Both the position numbers and the translations under genes were made by a program. From contig NZ_CP049246.1 of NCBI RefSeq assembly GCF_011046555.1, positions 2,976,001 to 3,040,000 on the forward strand: 64,000 bases of DNA, read 5' to 3'. Positions within the stretch are counted from its first letter, which is position 1. Each line of letters opens with the position of its first letter. This stretch comes from Sphingobacterium lactis. GTDB taxonomy: Bacteria > Bacteroidota > Bacteroidia > Sphingobacteriales > Sphingobacteriaceae. Below, in pieces: positions 36,937-44,602 of this stretch. The notes beneath the pieces are model-generated. The model searched no databases. It saw only the letters and a list, made by a program, of their open reading frames with translations, and had not been told where the DNA came from.

Positions 36937-37059
36937 TTGAATAATTCAAAATTTTTGATTGGCTATGGAGTATTTCTGCTGTTGCTGTTCGCTATTGTGT
37001 TATATATAGTTTGGTACGCGCCACTTTCAGTTTCAGCAAATGATGTACTTTTTGCATGA
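36937..37059 (+). pseudogene. Short hydrophobic reading frame at the island left end (possible remnant)
   Basis: A 40-codon frame starting at TTG encodes one membrane helix (FLIGYGVFLLLLFAIVLYIV) and ends 3 bp before the convergent HNH gene. An ATG at 36905 opens a different frame (MRISKKISNTF) that runs into TGA at its border, so a frameshift in an ancestral 5' segment is possible. It may be a truncated membrane-protein gene left at the junction. Weak evidence. Confidence 0.25.
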
Positions 37060-37062
37060 TAA

Positions 37063-38034
37063 CTATTTTTTCTTAATTAAACCTACTTGTTTAGCTATAT
37101 CCATTGTAAATTTAGCCATGGGGCGTTTATGATGGTCTTCGTCTGTAGAATAATTACCTATTAATAATCTATTGAATATGCCCTCATTTGTGAACAATTT
37201 AGGGAATTGTTTTTTTAAGTTTTTTTTGTATTCCTCAGTATATACTTCCGCTTTTAAAATCAGTTCTTCAGCAATGTCCTTTTGTGTTTCGTAGATTTCT
37301 TGAATTTTGAATACTTCTTGGAATGTTTTATTGGGAGCTATTACTTTAGGTTCCGAAAAAGTGTATTGTATATCTTCAAGGTCTCGGCTAGTTAAATATT
37401 TTGCAATAGAGCCATTTGCTAAAGTAAATTCAAATACACTTGGTGTAATACTACGCTCATCTAAGTAAAGATTAAAATCCACCGTATCCTTAGATTTTGC
37501 TAAATTGCAATTGGCACATACTGGATATAGATTATAAAGCGATACACTAAAGCAGGGGTATTCGGATTTTGGAAGAAAATGATCGACTTGAAATTTAGCA
37601 GTATAGTCAATCCTAATTTTTCTCTTCAATTTCACTTGTTCCTCAATGACAACAGTTAAATGTGCATTACAGTAGACACATGATTTTATGCCAATTTTAT
37701 GGAAGTATTTAGGATAAAAATCAGATCTTCTATTTTCGTATTCAAGCGCAGTTAAAATTTTTTTAATAAAGCTTTTATATGACTTGCTATTTTTAATTGC
37801 AGATTTTGTAATACCATCAAATTCTTTTTTTAGTCTTTTTATCTCATCAGGTTTAGCAACTAAGATGATATCTATATTTGATTTAATACATTGAATATAT
37901 AACACTTTATATTTTGTGTTTTTCCCTGCCAAAAGCTGGTTTAGGTTTACAATAATTTTGTTTTTCCTTTTCGCAAGAATAGTATTAAAATCTTTAATTA
38001 CAGAATCTACAGTTTGATAGGATATTGGTCTCAT
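37063..38034 (-). CDS. HNH endonuclease, partner of the adjacent ATPase
   Basis: A 323-residue HNH protein. A helical N-terminal part (1-110) precedes the nuclease core: zinc ligands C119 and C122 (CVYC), the catalytic VDHFLPKSEYP with D151-H152, N168 in SLYNLYPVC, and the second cysteine pair C173-C176 (CANCN). A C-terminal region ending HHKRPMAKFTMDIAKQVGLI resembles other Bacteroidota defence-associated HNH proteins. Its start overlaps the stop of the ATPase gene by 4 bp (ATGA), so the proteins are coupled. The pairing of ATPase with HNH nuclease resembles Septu (PtuA-PtuB), which suggests ATPase-controlled DNA cleavage during phage infection. Confidence 0.85.
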   Translation of the reverse strand: MRPISYQTVDSVIKDFNTILAKRKNKIIVNLNQLLAGKNTKYKVLYIQCIKSNIDIILVAKPDEIKRLKKEFDGITKSAIKNSKSYKSFIKKILTALEYENRRSDFYPKYFHKIGIKSCVYCNAHLTVVIEEQVKLKRKIRIDYTAKFQVDHFLPKSEYPCFSVSLYNLYPVCANCNLAKSKDTVDFNLYLDERSITPSVFEFTLANGSIAKYLTSRDLEDIQYTFSEPKVIAPNKTFQEVFKIQEIYETQKDIAEELILKAEVYTEEYKKNLKKQFPKLFTNEGIFNRLLIGNYSTDEDHHKRPMAKFTMDIAKQVGLIKKK

Positions 38035-40730
38035 TTTGTTATCCTTTCTTTTAATTTTTTCAATCGTTTTATTTCTTCATCTATTTCAGATAGGGAGAAC
38101 TCTGACTCGTGTAAACCAATCTTTTCGTGATACAGGTCTAGGAGGCTATCTTTTATTAGAGGTTCACCAATTATCTGTATAAACTGATAAATTTCTCCTT
38201 TTTCATTTATTTTAGTTTTATTGTCGTCTTTTTTCCATTTATTAAGAGTATCAATCACCTGTTTTATCTTATTATTAACAAATTCACCCATATACCCTTT
38301 TTCAAGAAAAAAATCATTCGCTAATAAATCATGAATATTTGCCCCAAATGTTTCCTCTGAATTTTTGGTTTTAAAAGGTTTGCCAGATTCTAGTCTTAAA
38401 ATATTGTTAGAAGGTATATCTGATAGTATAAATGGAGAATGTGTGATAAACAGAATATTGATATTATTCACATATTCTAATTGCATCTTCCTTATTTGAT
38501 AAAGTAGATTCTTTATATATGTTCGTTGCATCTCTGGATGAAAATAGAGCTCTATTTCATCAAAAATAATATTTACGTTTCCATATTTAAGAGTTCCTTC
38601 CTCTTGTAAGACAGAATCTATGTTATAAATGTGATAAATAATTGTATTAATTGATAGAATTTGCTGTTTCTCTCCAGAGCTTAATTCTGTTATTTTGCCT
38701 CCGTGATCAAAATTGATTTTGACATTTAAAAATGATGGCGGGATTAATTCAATTGTTTTTAGGCTGAATTTTTCTTTTACATTGTCAATATTACTGATAA
38801 CATTGAGTAAAGGAAGTGATATTTCTAAATCATATATATGATATATCAGAATATTAATTGCTTGCTTAAGTTTATTTTCTATATGACTATTTCCATTAAC
38901 TAATCGATCTAAATACTCTGTTAGCTTTTTGTTATCAGTTAGCCCCCAGCTAGGCAAGTCCTTATATTTCTTCTTATAATATTTCTCAGATATATTGATT
39001 ACTTTAAAGAAGATATAATTTTTTGCTTCTTTTTGTACAGAACATTGAGGATCGATTTTAAGAACAAGATATTTTATTATTTTGTTAAATAGTTTTCTGT
39101 CAATTTTTCCGTATTTGTCTTTATACTCTTTTTCTTTTTTTATGATTTTACTATTATCCAAAGTAAGTATAATGGAATTAGGAGTAGATCTTGGGACTAG
39201 TTCTGGTATTATTTTTCTATTAAAGTCTATATGGTGAGGTTCAAGTATATTTGCAAGTAATCTTGAAGTTCCTAAGTATTCTTCTCTATTTACATCTATA
39301 TTCCCCTCGATTCTCATTGGGTTTAGTACTAGTGGGATCTGATAGCCATCATTTTTCCAAAAGAGAGGATTAACCCATTTTCCAGTAATATTTGAGTTTA
39401 AAGCATACAAAGAATAGTTGACAGATATAGTATAAAATAAATTTTCTAAATCAAAATCTGCAATATTAATAGCCTCTTTGTCGATCTGGTAGGTGTTGTT
39501 TTGTAGTAATTTGTACCTAAAAATTTCAATACTTTGACTAACAGATATTTTATAAATCGTGTCAAGATGAACAAATAAATCAACAAAAACTTCTTCATGG
39601 ATGAGTTTTTGTTCGGGATTCAACTTTTTATGAAAAGCTATTTTATTGATGATTAAGTAAAGAATATCGGCTATTGTACTTTTTCCACTCCCATTCATAC
39701 CTACAATAGCAGAAATAGATATATTTAAATTCTCATTAACACTGTATAAATCTAGGTCATTCGTTTTGTTGTAAAGGATTATTGCATCATCATCTTGAAT
39801 TGTATATAAATTATAGAATTGATACAATTCTCCTTCTTTCAAATTTTTAAGATGCTTCTGTTTCTTAAAAGAATCGTTGGATAGTGGCCGAAGCGCTATT
39901 ATTTTAAACCCATTAAGTCTTTCTTTTCTTATCTGTTCAACCGTAACAAATTTTTCAATATGGGAAGGAGTGTATTTATCTAATATTGTAACTGTATTCT
40001 CAGTTAAATTATATGAATCTTGTTCGAAATTAAATACTTTATATGAATCTATGACTAAATCTCTGTAAACTGTCTTTTTTAAATCATTACTATAAACCGA
40101 ATCTTTAATTTCTTTACACAAATCGATATACACACCGTAGCGTTTAGGTATGTGGTCAATAACAGAAATAGATTTTAAAAAATTTACAGTATTCCTATCA
40201 ACAGGCAAAAATTCCTCAGAATTAATCCAAAATAAAAACATAGTAAATGATGCGATATCAATACCTCTCCATCTTTTAATTTTCTGGAAGTGTAGAGCCT
40301 TCAAGTTTCGCATACCATCATTAGCTAACTCTCGAAATACACTCCATATTTCATTTTGTTGATTGAAACCTCTATATTGTGCTATCTGCGTAATAATGGG
40401 TGAGGGAATACCTTCGAATGATATATAGTTAACACTCTTCTCTGATCCTAGTTCAAATAATAGCGAATTTATTAATTCAATTCTTCTATTGGGGTCGATT
40501 TTAGTATAATTGAATGTTGCATATATCTGAATAGGATCAAGCCCCCATTCATCGGTTCTTGTAAGACTATCTCTAAATAACCTACCACGATTTAAGTGTG
40601 CAAACTTTGAATATTTTAGATCATTGTAAAGATCCTTTGCAGGATTATCACGATTTCCATATTTGGATATAAGTAATTTTGCAATTAATCTATATGCTTC
40701 ATACCAATCGCTAATAATATTTTCATTCAT
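38031..40730 (-). CDS. Defence-type ATPase: McrB-like N-terminal module fused to OLD/PtuA-like ABC ATPase
   Basis: An 899-residue protein. Residues about 30-185 resemble the N-terminal module of McrB-type proteins: DPIQIYATFN (65-74), FEGIP (105-109) and FTMFLFWINSEEFLPVDRN (162-180). A linker leads to an SMC/OLD-like ATPase with Walker A GMNGSGKS (344-351), a long insertion (about 400-650), the signature LSSGEKQ near 680, Walker B NIIFDEIELYFHPE near 715 and the H-loop LFITHSPFILSDIP near 760. No TOPRIM nuclease follows, so cleavage is presumably left to the HNH partner. It is much longer than usual PtuA proteins. A+T-rich, on an mnmE island. Confidence 0.82.
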   Translation of the reverse strand: MNENIISDWYEAYRLIAKLLISKYGNRDNPAKDLYNDLKYSKFAHLNRGRLFRDSLTRTDEWGLDPIQIYATFNYTKIDPNRRIELINSLLFELGSEKSVNYISFEGIPSPIITQIAQYRGFNQQNEIWSVFRELANDGMRNLKALHFQKIKRWRGIDIASFTMFLFWINSEEFLPVDRNTVNFLKSISVIDHIPKRYGVYIDLCKEIKDSVYSNDLKKTVYRDLVIDSYKVFNFEQDSYNLTENTVTILDKYTPSHIEKFVTVEQIRKERLNGFKIIALRPLSNDSFKKQKHLKNLKEGELYQFYNLYTIQDDDAIILYNKTNDLDLYSVNENLNISISAIVGMNGSGKSTIADILYLIINKIAFHKKLNPEQKLIHEEVFVDLFVHLDTIYKISVSQSIEIFRYKLLQNNTYQIDKEAINIADFDLENLFYTISVNYSLYALNSNITGKWVNPLFWKNDGYQIPLVLNPMRIEGNIDVNREEYLGTSRLLANILEPHHIDFNRKIIPELVPRSTPNSIILTLDNSKIIKKEKEYKDKYGKIDRKLFNKIIKYLVLKIDPQCSVQKEAKNYIFFKVINISEKYYKKKYKDLPSWGLTDNKKLTEYLDRLVNGNSHIENKLKQAINILIYHIYDLEISLPLLNVISNIDNVKEKFSLKTIELIPPSFLNVKINFDHGGKITELSSGEKQQILSINTIIYHIYNIDSVLQEEGTLKYGNVNIIFDEIELYFHPEMQRTYIKNLLYQIRKMQLEYVNNINILFITHSPFILSDIPSNNILRLESGKPFKTKNSEETFGANIHDLLANDFFLEKGYMGEFVNNKIKQVIDTLNKWKKDDNKTKINEKGEIYQFIQIIGEPLIKDSLLDLYHEKIGLHESEFSLSEIDEEIKRLKKLKERITK

Positions 40731-41376
40731 ATAATCTAGGTATTATTCGAGTTGTGTTTCGTGGTATAAAATCCTTATAATAACCAAATTCAATCTTATA
40801 AATCTCAATTAATAAAAGATTTATGCAAAGATGGAATTAATTATTTTTTATAAGAATAATGAATTTATATTTATTAATTCAAATAAAAAATCATCATTTC
40901 TAATTTTTAACTAATTTCTATTTTTTTTCTAAATATTGACGTTTTGTTATAAAATAATTAGTCGATTTATAGTGAGACCTTAAATAACCTCATTAATTTG
41001 AATTTTATTTATATTTATTTTTAAATAACACGTTGGTAATCAGATTTTAATATTTTTTGTATCGGGAAGTAACCCTATGACCAGAATTAACAAAACTGTA
41101 TTAACTCTTAAAGAAATCACTTGATTTATTGCTTCTTCTTGGTTGTTGGGTATTAGTAGGAAATAGAAATAACCCAAAGTACACGAATAAAACCCTCATT
41201 AATTTTGCTACGTCTTAAAACCCTCGAATTGTGCTTTTGATTAAGAATAGTAAGTTTTTATGATATCTTTTTAATAAAAAGCAGCATTTGGTTATGTAAC
41301 TATTTTTTTACATGCCAAATATTGTTATTTTTACACTAAGTATCACACTATTATAAACCAACTTAAACAATAAACC
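40731..41376. other. A+T-rich intergenic region at the junction of islands A and B
   Basis: This 646-bp gap holds the presumed promoter of the ATPase operon (minus strand), the attachment-like site at 41055, and the upstream region of the GH30 gene. I see no gene, tRNA or clear terminator in it. Confidence 0.6.
41055..41072 (+). other. Island attachment site 2 (junction of islands A and B)
   Basis: TTTTGTATCGGGAAGTAA differs at two positions from the mnmE 3' end TTCTGTATTGGGAAGTAA and has the same orientation. It lies outside any gene. The 12-mer TTTTTTGTATCG here (41053-41064) is identical at 50677-50688. Confidence 0.65.
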
Positions 41377-42954
41377 ATGAGAACTTTAAAAGTGATTTTG
41401 CCATTGCTATTGGTAATAGCAGGGTGTAGTAGAAATGATTTAGATCAAACCAATGAAAATCTAAATGACCTCCCCAAAAAAGCCCGTGTAAATGTCCAAG
41501 CATTCGAGCAATACGGGATCTGGACCACAAATGTATCTGAAAACAGGAAATTAGAAAGAACCTTCAATGGTGATCTTTCGTTCAATTCTTCACCAAATGG
41601 CAATCCAATCATAGAGGTAGACTCTAGAGCTGGGAATAGGAGTCAATATATTGATGGATTTGGATATACCCTCACCGGAGGAAGTGCTGAACTTATTGAT
41701 AATATGTCCGAAGGATCAAAAAGTGCATTGCTAAATAATCTATTTGGCTATACGCAAGCGGGGCAAAATAAAATTAACGTGATCCGTATAGCTATTGGAT
41801 CAGAAGATCTAACTAGAAATGCCTATACCTTAAATGATAATCCTCCTGGCGGTATAGATCTTCCGCAAAATCATTTCAGTTTAGCGAAAGATGAGAGAAA
41901 AATTAGGGTATTGAAAAGAATCTTACAAATTAATCCGAATATCAAAATAATTGCGACCCCATGGTCTGCACCGGCATGGATGAAGGACAATACGAACCTG
42001 AAGGGTGGCCGTTTAAAAACGGATTCAAATAATGGTAACCAGATTTATTATGAATCCTATGCCACCTATTTCAGGAAATATGTGCAAGCCATGAAAGAAC
42101 AACATGGGATCGAAATTTGGGCTGTTACACCCCAAAATGAACCGCAGAGTGGCAATCATTTACCTAGTATGATCATGCTTTATTATGAGCACAACAACTT
42201 TATTCAATACCATTTATACAATAAGCTAAGTTCTCTACCGAACAGACCCCATATCATAGCCTATGACCACAACCCTGGATTCGAATCTACCACAGGAATG
42301 ACAGGTGTAGATTATGTGCGCAACTTACTAAACAATAACGATTTAATCAATAAAATCGAAGGGGTCGCATGGCATTTGTACACGGGTAATATCAATGATT
42401 TATCAACGATTCACAATGAATTCAAAGATAGACGGAACCCTCCTATCGGTACATTTTTTACGGAACAATGGTTAGAAAGAAAAAGTTATTTTGACAATGT
42501 AGATTTCATGTGGCACATAAACACTATAATGATTGATGCACTTAATAATTTTAGCCGAACCGCGCTGGAGTGGAATCTAGCAAGTAATCCGAACACAGAT
42601 ATTCGTACATCAGATTCAGCTAAAGATGCTTGTCAAATCTGTATGGGTGCTGTCACCATAAACGGCTCAAATTATTCGTTTAATGTCTCCTATTACACAA
42701 TTGCGCACCTATCAAGATTTCTTGGTGATGGTGCCCAAAGATTATTCCCCAAACCGCATGGCGTAGGAAATATCAAATACGCAGCTTTTGTCAATGATAA
42801 ATCTCCATATGCTCGAATTATGTTGATAGCCAATGATAATGATCAAGCAAAGAATCTAAATTTAAAATATATTGATTATGATGGGAATGTAAAGTATGCA
42901 GCTATTACTGTACCAGCTAAATCAGCTCAAACTTACGTTTGGAAACAAAATTAA
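41377..42954 (+). CDS. GH30 family glucanase/glucosylceramidase-like lipoprotein
   Basis: A 525-residue predicted lipoprotein (signal LPLLLVIAGC) with a GH30 (beta/alpha)8 barrel and C-terminal beta domain. Visible signatures: IDGFGYTLTGGSAELI at the barrel start, ATPWSAPAWMKDN, the acid/base Glu in VTPQNEPQSGN and the nucleophile Glu in FFTEQWLER. The C-terminal domain ends KSAQTYVWK. Likely substrates are beta-1,6-glucans or related beta-glycosides; the subfamily was not determined. It has its own terminator and lies between two attachment-like sites, so it may be passenger cargo of the island. Confidence 0.9.
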   Translation: MRTLKVILPLLLVIAGCSRNDLDQTNENLNDLPKKARVNVQAFEQYGIWTTNVSENRKLERTFNGDLSFNSSPNGNPIIEVDSRAGNRSQYIDGFGYTLTGGSAELIDNMSEGSKSALLNNLFGYTQAGQNKINVIRIAIGSEDLTRNAYTLNDNPPGGIDLPQNHFSLAKDERKIRVLKRILQINPNIKIIATPWSAPAWMKDNTNLKGGRLKTDSNNGNQIYYESYATYFRKYVQAMKEQHGIEIWAVTPQNEPQSGNHLPSMIMLYYEHNNFIQYHLYNKLSSLPNRPHIIAYDHNPGFESTTGMTGVDYVRNLLNNNDLINKIEGVAWHLYTGNINDLSTIHNEFKDRRNPPIGTFFTEQWLERKSYFDNVDFMWHINTIMIDALNNFSRTALEWNLASNPNTDIRTSDSAKDACQICMGAVTINGSNYSFNVSYYTIAHLSRFLGDGAQRLFPKPHGVGNIKYAAFVNDKSPYARIMLIANDNDQAKNLNLKYIDYDGNVKYAAITVPAKSAQTYVWKQN

Positions 42955-42967
42955 AATAAGTTGAATG

Positions 42968-43006
42968 AAATAATATCCCAGTGAAAATTGGGATATTATT
43001 TTTTTG
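42968..43006 (+). terminator. Terminator of the GH30 gene
   Basis: Arms AATAATATCCCA and TGGGATATTATT around a short loop, followed by a T run, 14 bp after the GH30 stop. Confidence 0.85.
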
Positions 43007-43087
43007 GAAATTTTAAATAGAGTTTAATATTGTATTACCTATTATTGAATTACAATAGAAAAATTAATCGATAGCGTCATATTCTAA

Positions 43088-43237
43088 AATGCTAATCATG
43101 TTTCTAGCTATTGGTGGAATGCAGGTTCTGAAATCTCTGAAAAATCAATAAATATCTTCATTATGCATCTTATTGAAAGTTTGCAACCTGTTCATGAAAA
43201 GTATACAAAGGATCTAATCAATTCTGCTTACGCTTAG
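43088..43237 (+). pseudogene. Unrecognised 49-codon coding remnant before the relaxase fragment
   Basis: An open frame without an ATG near its start reads NANHVSSYWWNAGSEIS ... LIESLQPVHEKYTKDL and ends at TAG 43237. Its amino-acid composition looks coding, but it is truncated at the 5' side and I recognise no family. It lies in the 344-bp gap between the GH30 terminator and the relaxase fragment, consistent with decayed mobile DNA. Confidence 0.25.
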
Positions 43238-43298
43238 AATATCACGGAAGTTTATCATATAGGCAAACCAGAAATTATATGTACACATCCATCTTCTA

Positions 43299-44117
43299 TT
43301 GACGCGTATAGGATTTAAAGAGGGAAAGGCTTACGTCGTTTCTGATTCCAACAATTACAAGCGCAGCGAGGCGCTGTGTAGGCGGCTTGAACAAAAATAC
43401 GGATTGACTGCTGTACGGTCATCCGATGAAACTCAGGAGCGTGCGCCTAACAAGGATGAATTGGAGATGGTGCAACGAACAGGAAAGCCTTCGGACAGGA
43501 TGCTGATACAAGAGCGTGTAAAGTTTGCCATGACCAAATCCAACTCAATAGAAAGTTTTATAAAAAACTGTCAGGAGCAAGGAGTTTACTTGCTTTTTAA
43601 CCAATCAAAAACAACAGGAAGGGTCTCCGGAATCACCTACGTTTCAGAAAACGGTTTCCTAGCGAAGGGGCAGAAGCTTGGGAATATGTATAAATGGAAA
43701 AACGTACAAAATATATTAGGATATGAACAAAGCGCAAATAGCAAAGCAATTAGCGAAGCAAACGTTAGAACAAGAGCACGATTTGCGGGCATCCTTCTTA
43801 AAGGAGACGAGCGCCATCAAGAAAGGAATAGTGACAGTGGGACAGACCCAAAATGTCATTATACAGAATCAACAAGTCATTCACGAGGCGATCAAGGCAC
43901 TGGTAGAGGTGGGAACGAACCTGAATCAAGCGGAGATCCTTCAGGAACTTTCAGAAACGAAGAAAGAGTATCAGAAAATGAAAAGGCTGATCGTGATCTG
44001 TTTTCTATCGGTGTTGGTGCCACTATTAGCAGTATTAGCGGCTCTATTGGTGGTGCATCTGCTAACGACTTAGACGATGACGAACTAAAGAGAAAAAGAC
44101 GACGGCGGAAGCGGTAG
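43299..44117 (+). pseudogene. 5'-truncated relaxase/mobilisation nuclease
   Basis: About 272 codons matching the C-terminal half of Bacteroidota plasmid or element relaxases. It opens in the middle of the conserved NRIGFDGK-type stretch (here TRIGFKEGKAYV) followed by VSDSNNYKRSEALCRRLEQK, and has the later FLAKGQKLGNMYKWKNVQ block. The catalytic Tyr and the HUH histidines, which lie upstream in full-length relaxases, are missing, and no ATG precedes the homology, so it cannot nick DNA. The tail is low-complexity because it is read over a nested gene in another frame. Confidence 0.8.
43723..44073 (+). CDS. Nested mobilisation accessory protein (MbeB-like) overlapping the relaxase
   Basis: A 116-residue frame in +1 relative to the relaxase, entirely inside its 3' part. 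It starts MNKAQIAKQLAKQTLEQEHD, has a helical coiled-coil-like body and a C-terminal membrane helix (LIVICFLSVLVPLLAVLAAL). Overlapping accessory mob genes inside relaxase genes are known from ColE1-type plasmids (mbeB and mbeD within mbeA). The frame is intact although the relaxase is truncated. Expression in its present state is uncertain. Confidence 0.65.
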   Translation: MNKAQIAKQLAKQTLEQEHDLRASFLKETSAIKKGIVTVGQTQNVIIQNQQVIHEAIKALVEVGTNLNQAEILQELSETKKEYQKMKRLIVICFLSVLVPLLAVLAALLVVHLLTT

Positions 44118-44331
44118 TTCTTAAATTTTATGCCATACCCAATATGCATCCACGACTATACAAATACATAAAAATATAATTGTATAATTATATAAATGTA
44201 TATAACAGAGGGTTTTAATTTGGAGGTGTATGCCGGGCTGTTGTGATTGCGCCAAGGTCTTTACTATTCCCGGGTTTAAGTAGGCTTCCAAGAAGATAAA
44301 ATACTGAATTTAGTTACTATATTTACACCAA

Positions 44332-44553
44332 ATGCAGATTATTATCCCTAAAAAGTCGATAAATAAAATAAAGGTCGCACTTGTAGAGCAAGGAAAGACG
44401 AACAAATGGCTCGCTGAGCAACTTCATAAAAACGAGACGACTGTTTCACGTTGGTGTACGAATGAAGTTCAGCCAAGCCTCGAAACCCTCGTACAAATAT
44501 CTGATTTATTGAATGTCGACGTAAGGGAACTATTGACTTCGACGCGAAAATAG
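44332..44553 (+). CDS. XRE family helix-turn-helix regulator
   Basis: A 73-residue Cro/C1-type DNA-binding protein with NKWLAEQLHKNETTVSRWCT as the helix-turn-helix and a C-terminal LVQISDLLNVDVRELL helix typical of HTH_3 regulators. It lies 49 bp upstream of the type III methyltransferase gene and probably plays a controller role for the restriction genes. A TATATTTA sequence 7-14 bp upstream of the ATG resembles a -7 element, so the transcript may have almost no leader. Confidence 0.87.
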   Translation: MQIIIPKKSINKIKVALVEQGKTNKWLAEQLHKNETTVSRWCTNEVQPSLETLVQISDLLNVDVRELLTSTRK

Positions 44554-44602
44554 TAAAATGCATTATAAGAAGATATATCGTTAATTGATTGCAGAACTAT
44601 AA

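Larger units (their letters stand above)
36847..41072. mobile_element. mnmE-integrated island A carrying an ATPase-HNH defence-like operon
   Basis: A 4.2-kb, visibly A+T-rich segment bounded by the mnmE attachment site and its near copy at 41055. It holds an ATPase gene, an HNH nuclease gene and a small hydrophobic reading frame, and no integrase. The direct-repeat boundary and cargo support an island or an integrated cassette that depends on a recombinase in trans; boundaries are inferred from the repeats alone. Confidence 0.6.
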
